Assembly (NCBI RefSeq): GCF_040719265.1
Contig: NZ_JBFDAH010000006.1
Location: 62,001-126,000 of the forward strand
DNA length: 64,000 bases
Source: Aliikangiella maris
GTDB taxonomy: Bacteria > Pseudomonadota > Gammaproteobacteria > Enterobacterales > Kangiellaceae
Direction: 5' to 3'
The position numbers and the translations under genes were made by a program. Positions 43,108 to 51,882 of the stretch are shown piece after piece. The notes under the pieces are model-generated. The model saw only the letters and a list, made by a program, of their open reading frames with translations. It was not told the origin of the DNA and made no database searches. Position 1 is the stretch's first letter, and each line of letters starts with the position of its first letter.

Positions 43108-46100
43108 TTGAAACTTGGTTTATTCAAGTATTTAATTTGGCTTTTAGTGACGACTTTCTCTCTTACTATAAAAGCAGAAACTAGTCGCTTATCCACCAGC
43201 CTGCTAAAACAGACAAGTCTTAAACACTATTCAACGGAACAAGGACTCAGTCAAAATACCGTAAAATCATTTTACCAGGACCAACGTGGGTATATTTGGA
43301 TTGCTACCGATTCAGGCTTAAATCGGCTTGATGGTAATCAAATTACCATTTTTGATGGTCCTGATAATCTGTTAATCGGTGATGCGATTACCTTTGTCAG
43401 AGAAGATTCAGAGGGTGCGTTATGGATTTCTACGCTTGATGAACTCTTATACTTCAGTAAAGACTATCAGCAAGTAGAGCATTTTTATTTTCCTGATTAT
43501 TTTAATTCGTTACCACAACATAATCAGGTTATTGAAATAATTGAACACTCCACAAACCATTTTTGGGTGGTTACTCAAAACGGACTTTTTATTCTCTCGC
43601 CCCAAGGAAAAGAAATTGTTCCAATAAAGTCTGCTCAAATTCTAATCGATAATCGTCTTCATATTTTTAAGGTGGTTAATCAAGACCATGCTATTTGGCT
43701 AGCAACCAATAAAGGACTCTTTTATTTTGATAAAAATACAGAATCTATCATTCAGGTTGAGTCACCAATATTATTAGAACAGATAAAAATTAACGATCTG
43801 ATTCATTTAAATCAACAGAAGCTTTTTATAGCTACCGATAATGGTGGATTTATTATTGATGCCCAATCCAAAACAGCCCCTCAAATAAAGCAAATTCATC
43901 AAAACCGGATTGAATCTGCGGCGGTTTATGAAAACACTTTACTAATGGCAACAGGAGACAAACTTTACCAATATAATTTGTTAACAGAAAAACTTATCCA
44001 CCTGTTTTCTTTATCTGAATTGCTGCCTCGTTACACCTATAATGAAATCACCCGCCTCTTTTTAGATAAACAACAAAAGCTTTGGCTTGGTACCTCAACC
44101 CAAGGTGCATATGTTTGGGATCCTAAAAGTTTAAACTATCTATCAATCCAAAGTATCACTCAAAATCCGGCAACCCAACTTAGCAATAATACCGTTTGGG
44201 GGTTTGCAGCAACAACGCCAGATGATATCTGGATTGCGACAGATAATGGATTGAACCATCTTAACCTTAAACAAAAACAACTTAATACTTATTTAAGCTC
44301 AGCTTCAACCGCTACCGGATCCGCCTCATCGAAACATCTTAGTTCAGCAATAACTTTTATTTTAAATGATGCTCCTTATTTGTGGCTGGCAAGCAAAGAT
44401 GGACTCATTAAGTTTGATACGCAAACCAAACATACAATCCATTATCGACAACAATTTAAATTGAATAAAGAACCACTTATTTATTCAATGACCAAGACAC
44501 CCAATGGGATATTATGGCTTGCCAGTGAGAATGGCCCACTTATATTTAATATTGAAACAGAAAAATTTCTACCGATGAAAGGCATCCCTAAGTCTACAGA
44601 AAATAGTATTAATACTTATGTTAGTTATTTTAACGAGCAGCTTTGGATTGGCTACTCAGACAAAATTATTACCTATGATATAGACAATAAGTCGAGCAAA
44701 ACCATTATTCAATTTCCTGAACATAAAAAACACTATGATTCACATTTAACCGATATATTATTTGATAATGATCGCTTGTGGGTCTCATTTAATACTGCTG
44801 GTATCTATATACTAGATCTAAAGGATGAGTTTGCTACCGTTACCCATCATTTCAATCGTAAAAATGGTTTTATCGATAATACGGTTCACTCACTTACTCA
44901 GCTCGACCATCAGATTATTGCAACAACTCATAGTGGTCTGGCAGTCATCGATGCCAATAATCTGTCATTTTTAAGTTATAACTCAAATCATGGTTTACCC
45001 GTTAATGAGTTTAACGAAGGCGCGCACTATAAGTTAAATAACAATTCGATTTTATTTGGTGGCGCCAATGGTATATTACTATTACCACCCAAAAAGCTGC
45101 CAACACCAGATAATCAAGTAACCCCAACTATCTCAACCATTAAAATACAAGACAAAGCTCTGATTCACAATGGTATTAACTGGGATGATCGTCAGCTGAA
45201 AATCAAAGAAAAAGAAAGCTTACTCACTGTAGGACTGACAACATTAGATTATCTCTCTTCCAATCAATGGGAATTTGAATATTGGCTAAGCGGAGACAAA
45301 TCAACTACGCCAAAAATCAGTAAAAATCATGAAATTACCATCGCCAACTTGCCGGTAGGTAACTATAAATTAAATATTAAAGCGGTTATTCCTAATTATA
45401 AAAAATTTGACTCAGTAACCACACTCAGCTTTACCATATTACCAACACCATGGAATGAAAATAAAATGGAGAAAATTATTTTTCTCATATTATTTTTAGG
45501 TCTTGCAGGTTATTTATTTAACCGACACTTAAAAAACCAAAAACTCATACAAGCTAACCGCAAGCTTGAAGATAAGCAGCAAAAGCTGGAGTTGGCAGTA
45601 TTAGATAACACACGAGGTGTTTGGGAGTGGAACAAGCATAAAAAAGGCATCAATAACTCCACGTTAAGTATTATTTTAGCCAATAATGAGACCATTGTTG
45701 CAACACTAGAGCAATATAAATCTTATGTTCATCCTGATAATCAAAAAATATTTAAACAGGCATGGAAAGAGTTTTTAATTCAGAACAAACCTGAAATCGA
45801 CATAACATTTAAAATCTACTTTTTTGATCGCTGGATATGGTGCCGCTTCAATGGTAAAGCAAGTGATTTTGACAGTACGAATAATCCAACCAAAGCGATT
45901 GGAACCTGGCTTGATGTAAGTCAGGAAAAAACGGTAGAAGAAAATCTAAAACTATTTGAACAGGCACTGCAAAGCACGCGTGATATGATTTTTATTTTGG
46001 ACGCGGAGCTAAATATTGTTGCCATTAATGAAGCTTATCACTTACATACCGGATATGATGCAGAAGATTTAATTGGTAAAAACATTATTTCAATTGTCAA

Positions 46101-47619
46101 AAAGCGCATTGGCAATGAGCTTGCGATGGAAATTGAAAGTAAAGTACTTAACACTAAGTCATGGCAAGGTGAAGTTGCCATGCCAATTAACAATGGTCCA
46201 AGTTTTCCTATTGATGTCAGAGTTGATGCAATTAACTTTGATGGACAAACTACGCATTTTATTATGTTAATGACGGATATCAGTTCACTGAATGATCGCA
46301 TGGAGAATCAAAAACTCAGCTCCTATTATGATAGTTTAACCGGATTGCCTAACCGAGTATTATCAAAAGATCGTTTATCCCATGCCATGTCTCATGCTAA
46401 AGCTTATCATAAGCATATTGTATTAATTCATCTTGAGCTTGATAACTTTGAATTTCATACTCGAACACTTGGCAAAACGGCAGCTAGAGAAATCATCGTT
46501 AAAGCCAGCAAGCGAATTTCAAATGCGTTAAATAAGGACGATACACTCGCCCGAATTGATAAAAATCAATTTCACATTATTCTAGAAAATGAAGATAAGG
46601 TAGAAAATGTTTCATTCAAAATTAACACTATTTTATCAGCACTCAATGCACCACAAACAATTAATCATTCTAATATTCAGCCAAGCGCTTGTATCGGTGT
46701 GGCATATTATCCACACGATGCAACCTCACCAAGTCGCCTGATACAGCGTGCTCAAGAAGCGAAACAACATGCGCTCATGGCCGGAAGTAATCAGATTTAT
46801 TATTATCATAAAGCCTTGAACAAAAAGGTTACAGAAAGACTCGCGATTAAATCATCTCTCAAAAATGCCATTAAAAACAATCAGTTTTATCTGGTATTCC
46901 AACCTAAATATCATTTATTAACAAAAAGCGTCTATGGTTTTGAAGTATTTTTACGCTGGCGTATGGGACAGGACAACATCATTTATCCTTCTCAGTTTAT
47001 TAAGGTTGCAGAAGAAATTGGTATGATGGAAGAACTGACTCAGTGGTTGATTAATCAATCATTAAGGACTCTGGCACAATGGCGACAAGATGGTATAAAC
47101 ACTATTTTTTCTATTCATTTAAACCCAGAACATTGCAAACAAATTAGTCCAACAGATTATTTAGCCAAACGACTAAATGATCATCAGCTTTCAGTCTCCA
47201 ATATTCATATCGAAATTAATGAAAAACACTTTTCAGCCAATCTGGAAAGTAACCTAAAGTTCGTCAATGAACTTCACTCACTTGGTTTTAGTGTGATTTT
47301 AGATGACTTTGGAAATGGTAATACACCGATAACTTTTTTGAAAAATCTGCCTTTCAATGCGATAAAAATGGATCGGCAATTTATAAGAAACATTGGTAAA
47401 GATAAAAACAATGATATTTTACTGCAGACACTGATTACCATGACTAATAATCTTGGACAAATTCCAACAGCAAAAGGGATTGAATATGAGGAACAACTTG
47501 ACTATTTAATAAAAGCAGGTTGTCAATTTGGTCAAGGTTATTTCTTTTCTGACCCTTTATCAGAAAATAGTGCAAGAAATCTGATTCTAAATTTGAAGAA
47601 AAATATGTCTTTTAACTAA
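43108..47619 (+). CDS. Large two-component-propeller/PAS sensor with degenerate GGDEF and EAL domains
   Basis: A 1503-aa membrane sensor. From TTG at 43108 (GGAGA 8 nt upstream) there is a signal peptide ending near TIKA; the frame stays open to TTG at 43048, which would hide it. About 640 residues of regulator-propeller repeats follow (WIATDSGLNRLDG, LWLASKDGLIKFD and similar), then a Y_Y_Y domain (about 680-780), a membrane helix (about 789-804), two PAS-like domains (about 830-940 and 950-1065), GGDEF and EAL. The GGDEF signature reads RIDKNQF rather than GGDEF. The EAL motif reads EVF and the AEGVET motif reads AKGIEY, though the Asn, DDFG and Lys positions remain. It is therefore likely not a normal c-di-GMP enzyme; a receptor or partner role is inferred. 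Confidence 0.88.
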   Translation: MKLGLFKYLIWLLVTTFSLTIKAETSRLSTSLLKQTSLKHYSTEQGLSQNTVKSFYQDQRGYIWIATDSGLNRLDGNQITIFDGPDNLLIGDAITFVREDSEGALWISTLDELLYFSKDYQQVEHFYFPDYFNSLPQHNQVIEIIEHSTNHFWVVTQNGLFILSPQGKEIVPIKSAQILIDNRLHIFKVVNQDHAIWLATNKGLFYFDKNTESIIQVESPILLEQIKINDLIHLNQQKLFIATDNGGFIIDAQSKTAPQIKQIHQNRIESAAVYENTLLMATGDKLYQYNLLTEKLIHLFSLSELLPRYTYNEITRLFLDKQQKLWLGTSTQGAYVWDPKSLNYLSIQSITQNPATQLSNNTVWGFAATTPDDIWIATDNGLNHLNLKQKQLNTYLSSASTATGSASSKHLSSAITFILNDAPYLWLASKDGLIKFDTQTKHTIHYRQQFKLNKEPLIYSMTKTPNGILWLASENGPLIFNIETEKFLPMKGIPKSTENSINTYVSYFNEQLWIGYSDKIITYDIDNKSSKTIIQFPEHKKHYDSHLTDILFDNDRLWVSFNTAGIYILDLKDEFATVTHHFNRKNGFIDNTVHSLTQLDHQIIATTHSGLAVIDANNLSFLSYNSNHGLPVNEFNEGAHYKLNNNSILFGGANGILLLPPKKLPTPDNQVTPTISTIKIQDKALIHNGINWDDRQLKIKEKESLLTVGLTTLDYLSSNQWEFEYWLSGDKSTTPKISKNHEITIANLPVGNYKLNIKAVIPNYKKFDSVTTLSFTILPTPWNENKMEKIIFLILFLGLAGYLFNRHLKNQKLIQANRKLEDKQQKLELAVLDNTRGVWEWNKHKKGINNSTLSIILANNETIVATLEQYKSYVHPDNQKIFKQAWKEFLIQNKPEIDITFKIYFFDRWIWCRFNGKASDFDSTNNPTKAIGTWLDVSQEKTVEENLKLFEQALQSTRDMIFILDAELNIVAINEAYHLHTGYDAEDLIGKNIISIVKKRIGNELAMEIESKVLNTKSWQGEVAMPINNGPSFPIDVRVDAINFDGQTTHFIMLMTDISSLNDRMENQKLSSYYDSLTGLPNRVLSKDRLSHAMSHAKAYHKHIVLIHLELDNFEFHTRTLGKTAAREIIVKASKRISNALNKDDTLARIDKNQFHIILENEDKVENVSFKINTILSALNAPQTINHSNIQPSACIGVAYYPHDATSPSRLIQRAQEAKQHALMAGSNQIYYYHKALNKKVTERLAIKSSLKNAIKNNQFYLVFQPKYHLLTKSVYGFEVFLRWRMGQDNIIYPSQFIKVAEEIGMMEELTQWLINQSLRTLAQWRQDGINTIFSIHLNPEHCKQISPTDYLAKRLNDHQLSVSNIHIEINEKHFSANLESNLKFVNELHSLGFSVILDDFGNGNTPITFLKNLPFNAIKMDRQFIRNIGKDKNNDILLQTLITMTNNLGQIPTAKGIEYEEQLDYLIKAGCQFGQGYFFSDPLSENSARNLILNLKKNMSFN

Positions 47620-47636
47620 TTTGTTAACATATTTAG

Positions 47637-47658
47637 GATTCCCCTTTTAAGGGGAATC
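47637..47658. terminator. Bidirectional stem-loop between the large sensor and mscS genes
   Basis: GATTCCCC (47637-47644) pairs with GGGGAATC (47651-47658) around TTTTAA, between two convergent genes. T-runs are weak on both sides. Confidence 0.65.
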
Positions 47659-47683
47659 ATCTTATTAATACTACAACTATCAA

Positions 47684-47731
47684 ACTTATTACTTATTACT
47701 TATTACTTATTACTTATTACTTATTACTTAT
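47684..47731. repeat. Heptanucleotide tandem repeat (ACTTATT), about 6.7 copies, running into the mscS stop codon
   Basis: Six full ACTTATT units occupy 47684-47725 and a partial unit runs to 47731. On the minus strand the unit is AATAAGT, and the TAA stop of mscS (47724-47726) is part of the array, so slippage would keep providing stops just after the gene. Confidence 0.95.
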
Positions 47732-48794
47732 CAACATGATGCAAATAGACATCTTGTTGAGGAAATGGAATTTGAATATTTTGTCTATTAAATTCGTTAT
47801 AAACGGCTTCATTCAATAAATCACTAACGGCGCCACGCAATACAGGCTCTCTAACCCAACATAGCAATTCAAAGTTAAGGCTCGAATCACCAAAGGTTCT
47901 AAATCTAACTCTTGGTGCAGGCGTCGTTTCAACATTATCAACCTGCATCACCGCGGCTAATAATGCCGCTCGGACCTTTGGTATATCGCTGCCATAAGCG
48001 ACACCAATCTGAATCGCTATTCGAAACTTACTTGATGGTCCGGCAGTTTCGTTAGTAATTTTGGTATTACCGATAATCGCGTTTGGTATTGTAATTTCAA
48101 CATCTGCACGCGTAAGTATACGTGTACTCCGAATTCCAATATGAGTCACCATGCCTCTTTCACCACTATCGAGAACAATAAAATCACCAATCTTATAAGG
48201 TGCATCTGCTAAAATAAAAACACCTGCAAATAAGTTTGCCAGTGTATCTTTTGCGGCAAAACTAAGTGCCAAACCTAAAATTCCAGCCGAAGCAATCCAG
48301 GCTGAAACATTAATATCCCAAGCAACAAAAATAAAATAGACTGCTGCTCCATATAATAAAATAACAGCCAGATTTTCAAATAACGGCAAAGTGTGCTGTT
48401 GTACAACCTTTACTTTGGTTTCATTTGTACTTAATGAGCGTAATACAAACTTTGCGCCATTTAACACACATGACAGCCAGAAAAACACAGCAATTGTAAT
48501 TAAGATAGACTCAACAATATCCAATTGTTCAGGTAGCAATTGAGAGCGTACAATCGCCATATAAATACCAATCAATAGAATCGATAAACTGACTGGACGA
48601 ATTAAAATACCAAATAAATAGTCATCAAAAGTGTTTGCAGTTCTACCGGCAGCATGTACTTGTAGCCTGTGAATAATAATTTTTGCAATTTTAGAAAATA
48701 TAACGGCAACAAAAAAGATTAACGATGCCTGTATCAAATGATTCTCTGAAACAAATGGCAGGTAGCTTTGAAATTGTTGTTGGATCCACTGCAT
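47724..48794 (-). CDS. Small-conductance mechanosensitive channel (MscS family)
   Basis: A 356-aa membrane protein with four to five N-terminal hydrophobic helices and the MscS pore and beta domain: the pore-lining helix ASAGILGLALSFAAKDTLANLFAGVFILAD region (about residues 165-195), then FVLDSGERGMVTHIGIRSTRILTRADVEITIPN. It gates in response to membrane tension, releasing solutes on osmotic downshift. It is transcribed toward the large sensor gene and lies 68 nt downstream of nuoN on the same strand. The stop codon is embedded in a heptamer repeat. Confidence 0.92.
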   Translation of the reverse strand: MQWIQQQFQSYLPFVSENHLIQASLIFFVAVIFSKIAKIIIHRLQVHAAGRTANTFDDYLFGILIRPVSLSILLIGIYMAIVRSQLLPEQLDIVESILITIAVFFWLSCVLNGAKFVLRSLSTNETKVKVVQQHTLPLFENLAVILLYGAAVYFIFVAWDINVSAWIASAGILGLALSFAAKDTLANLFAGVFILADAPYKIGDFIVLDSGERGMVTHIGIRSTRILTRADVEITIPNAIIGNTKITNETAGPSSKFRIAIQIGVAYGSDIPKVRAALLAAVMQVDNVETTPAPRVRFRTFGDSSLNFELLCWVREPVLRGAVSDLLNEAVYNEFNRQNIQIPFPQQDVYLHHVDK

Positions 48795-48862
48795 ATGTAT
48801 TTATCTAATTAATTTGTTGGTTGATTTTGATTATTATTGATAGCGTAACTTTAAATAGCCTG

Positions 48863-50302
48863 TTAACTCAATACATTAAATGCACTAATACAATACTGAT
48901 AAATGCTATCGGGCATTAGGCCAAAAACAATTAATAACAGACAGTTGATACTAATTGCTATTTTGAGTGACCGACTGGAGGATATAGCCGGACTTTCCAC
49001 CACATCGGTAAAAAAGATTTCCTTAATCACTTTTAGATAATAGTAAAGTCCTACAATAGAAAAAGCGATCGCAACAATAGCTTCAGTGATAAATCCAGAA
49101 ATAATCAACTGTCTAAAAATTTCAAGCTTCGGCCAAAAACCAATAAACGGAGGAATCCCAGCCATTGAAATCATCACCACGGCAAACATATAACCATACC
49201 AAGGATAGTAACGGCCAAGTCCTTGCAAGTCTGTCACCTGCTGATATTCTTTTTCATCGGTGCTCATAAAAATCAGCATTCCAAATCCTGCCAGTGTCAT
49301 TAGCGCATAAACAATAATATAAAACATTGCAGCTGAATATGCAGCCGTAGTTCCCGGCACAAATCCCAGTAAAAAATATCCAATATGCGCAATTGCCGAA
49401 TAAGCTAATAAGCGCTTTAAATTACTTTGTACAACCGCGATGACATTGCCAAGAATAATTGATAACAAGGCCAAAATAATCAACATATGTGTCCACTCTG
49501 CATTCAAGTCATTCATCGCTTCAACCAGCATACGTATTGCCATACCAAAAGCAGCTATTTTGGGCACACTGGCAATATAAGCAGTAATTGAACTTGGCGA
49601 GCCATGATAAATATCCGGTAACCACATATGAAAAGGTACCGCCCCAAATTTAAAAGCAATACCAATCACAATAAATACCAAACCAAACTGGCCAATCAAT
49701 TCAACCTGGTTTGTGGCATAGTACTGAGCAACTTTGGCGATAATAATGCTGCCGGTGTCCCCATAAATGAGCGAGATACCATAAAGTAAAAATCCAGAAG
49801 CAAGTCCCCCCATAACAAAATATTTAACAGCAGACTCCGATGCCAGTTTAGAATCTCGTTGCAAAGCAACCATGGCATAGAGCGAGAGTGACAGCAATTC
49901 GAGTCCTAAATACACCAATAAAAAGCTGTTTGCCGAAACCATCACCATCATGCCAAGAACAGAAAACAGCGTGAGCAAATAATATTCACCGCGCATCAAA
50001 TTACGATGACTGATAAATGAGCGAGCGTAAAGCAAAGCAATACAGGTTAATATGTATATGGATAGTTTCAAAATAACCGCAAGCTGGTCGACTACCCAAT
50101 GTTCATAAAAAGCCACTTGTCTGACAATATTTAAATCGCCAATTGCTATTGCCATCAGGGTAATTAAACAAAGCTGAGTCAAAGTAAATGTCAGTTTACG
50201 TTCTTTATCGCGTTGAAATAAATCAACAACCATAATGATACAAATGGCACTTAATAAAAATATTTCGGCAGTCAGTAAATTAAAATTAATAGACTCATTC
50301 AT
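48863..50302 (-). CDS. nuoN: NADH-quinone oxidoreductase subunit N
   Basis: A 479-aa antiporter-like subunit of complex I with about 14 membrane helices. Conserved lysines and the Glu of helix 5 typical of proton channels are in the segments GLELLSLSLYAMVAL, AFKFGAVPFHMWLPD and NLKRLLAYSAIAHIGY. The ATG at 50302 overlaps the nuoM stop (TAATG); a GTG nine nt upstream is too close to its ribosome site. It is the last nuo gene; I see no clear terminator in the 68 nt before mscS. Confidence 0.97.
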   Translation of the reverse strand: MNESINFNLLTAEIFLLSAICIIMVVDLFQRDKERKLTFTLTQLCLITLMAIAIGDLNIVRQVAFYEHWVVDQLAVILKLSIYILTCIALLYARSFISHRNLMRGEYYLLTLFSVLGMMVMVSANSFLLVYLGLELLSLSLYAMVALQRDSKLASESAVKYFVMGGLASGFLLYGISLIYGDTGSIIIAKVAQYYATNQVELIGQFGLVFIVIGIAFKFGAVPFHMWLPDIYHGSPSSITAYIASVPKIAAFGMAIRMLVEAMNDLNAEWTHMLIILALLSIILGNVIAVVQSNLKRLLAYSAIAHIGYFLLGFVPGTTAAYSAAMFYIIVYALMTLAGFGMLIFMSTDEKEYQQVTDLQGLGRYYPWYGYMFAVVMISMAGIPPFIGFWPKLEIFRQLIISGFITEAIVAIAFSIVGLYYYLKVIKEIFFTDVVESPAISSSRSLKIAISINCLLLIVFGLMPDSIYQYCISAFNVLS

Positions 50303-51837
50303 TAGGAACACATTCCTTCAGGCGAAAGCTTAGAAATCAGATTGCAATCGATTAAATAATCAACACTTGGTTGCATTACTTCAATAAGTGGTGTGGGATA
50401 AACACCGAAAAAAATAACTAAAACAGCCAAGATAACCAATACAATGATTTCTCGTAAATTAAGATCTTTTAATCCAGCCACTTTATCATTAGCAATCTCG
50501 CCCCAAATAACCCGCTTGTACATCCATAAAGTATATGCTGCTGCTAAAATTAAGGTTGTACCCGCAATCGCAGCAATCCAAAAGTTTACTTTTAAGCTGG
50601 CAATTATTACCAAAAACTCTCCAACAAATCCGGAAGTTCCTGGTAATCCCGCATTTGCCATAGCAAATAGCATTAACAAAGTTGCAAACTTAGGCATGGT
50701 ATTAACGACCCCGCCATAATCCGCAATATTTCGACTGTGTACGCGGTCATACAGTACGCCAATACAAAGAAATAAAGCGCCCGAAACAAACCCATGAGAA
50801 ATGGTCTGCACTAAAGCCCCTTGTATGCCCATAATAGCAGCATCAGTTTGCTTAGCAGTAATCAGCGAAAAGCTAATAAACAGTCCTAAACTCACAAACC
50901 CCATATGGGCGATTGAAGAATAAGCAATTAGCTTTTTCATATCACTTTGCGCAAGTGCAACCAATCCGATATAAGCAATTGCCACCAAGGATAAAATAAT
51001 CATCAGATCAGCCATTGCCATTGAAGCATCAGGTACAATTGGCAGCATAAAACGAATAAATCCATAAGTTCCCATTTTCAGCATGATTGCAGCCAAAATA
51101 ACCGACCCACCTGTCGGCGCCTGAACATGCGCATCAGGTAACCAAGTATGAACGGGCCACATAGGAATTTTTACCGCAAAGGCAATCAAAAATGCATAAA
51201 AAATCAGTTTTTGGGTTTCCAGATCAATGACCATATGATGCATCGCATAGATATCAAAACTTTTCGCCTGCAACCCTAAATAAATAAGTGCAATGAGCAA
51301 GAAGACCGAGCCGAAGAAGGTATAGATAAAAAATTTAAGCGTTGCGTATATGCGATCAGGCCCGCCCCAAATACCTATGATTATAAACATAGGAACTAAC
51401 ATCGCTTCCCAAAAAACATAAAATAAAATTGAATCCGTTGCCGCAAACACTCCATTCATCAAACCACACATGACTAAAAAGCCTGATAAATAATGTGAAA
51501 CTCTAACTTGAATATTTTTCCAACTGGCAATTATTACAATTAAGGTCATTAGCGAAGTTAAAACAATAAGTGGTAGGGAAATTCCGTCAATTCCCAGGGA
51601 ATAACGAATACCTAATGATTCAAACCAAGGCTTGTCTTCGATAAACTGAATAAAATACTTACTACTATCAAACTCAGATAGTAACCACAGACTTAATAAA
51701 AAAGTCACTAAAGCCGTCACCAGAGCAAGCCAGTGAGACAATAGTTTATGTCGCTGTCCCGTCCCCAAAACAATTAACAACCCGCCGAATACGGGAATCC
51801 AGATTAACAAACTTAAGACAGGGAGTTGTTCAATCAT
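50302..51837 (-). CDS. nuoM: NADH-quinone oxidoreductase subunit M
   Basis: A 511-aa antiporter-like membrane subunit of complex I, about 14 helices. Markers are FVFWEAMLVPMFIIIGIWG (helix 5 Glu), KIPMWPVHTWLPDAHVQAPTGGSV and DMKKLIAYSSIAHMGFVSLG (conserved lysines and histidine). It starts 45 nt after nuoL and overlaps the nuoN start by one base. Confidence 0.98.
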   Translation of the reverse strand: MIEQLPVLSLLIWIPVFGGLLIVLGTGQRHKLLSHWLALVTALVTFLLSLWLLSEFDSSKYFIQFIEDKPWFESLGIRYSLGIDGISLPLIVLTSLMTLIVIIASWKNIQVRVSHYLSGFLVMCGLMNGVFAATDSILFYVFWEAMLVPMFIIIGIWGGPDRIYATLKFFIYTFFGSVFLLIALIYLGLQAKSFDIYAMHHMVIDLETQKLIFYAFLIAFAVKIPMWPVHTWLPDAHVQAPTGGSVILAAIMLKMGTYGFIRFMLPIVPDASMAMADLMIILSLVAIAYIGLVALAQSDMKKLIAYSSIAHMGFVSLGLFISFSLITAKQTDAAIMGIQGALVQTISHGFVSGALFLCIGVLYDRVHSRNIADYGGVVNTMPKFATLLMLFAMANAGLPGTSGFVGEFLVIIASLKVNFWIAAIAGTTLILAAAYTLWMYKRVIWGEIANDKVAGLKDLNLREIIVLVILAVLVIFFGVYPTPLIEVMQPSVDYLIDCNLISKLSPEGMCS

Positions 51838-51882
51838 TATTATAATAAGACCTTTAACAAGTAATTATCTGGGCTAGTCAAA

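Noticed and set aside
47684..47731. Possible CRISPR-like repeat
   Set aside because: The units are contiguous 7-mers with no spacers; it is a simple tandem repeat.
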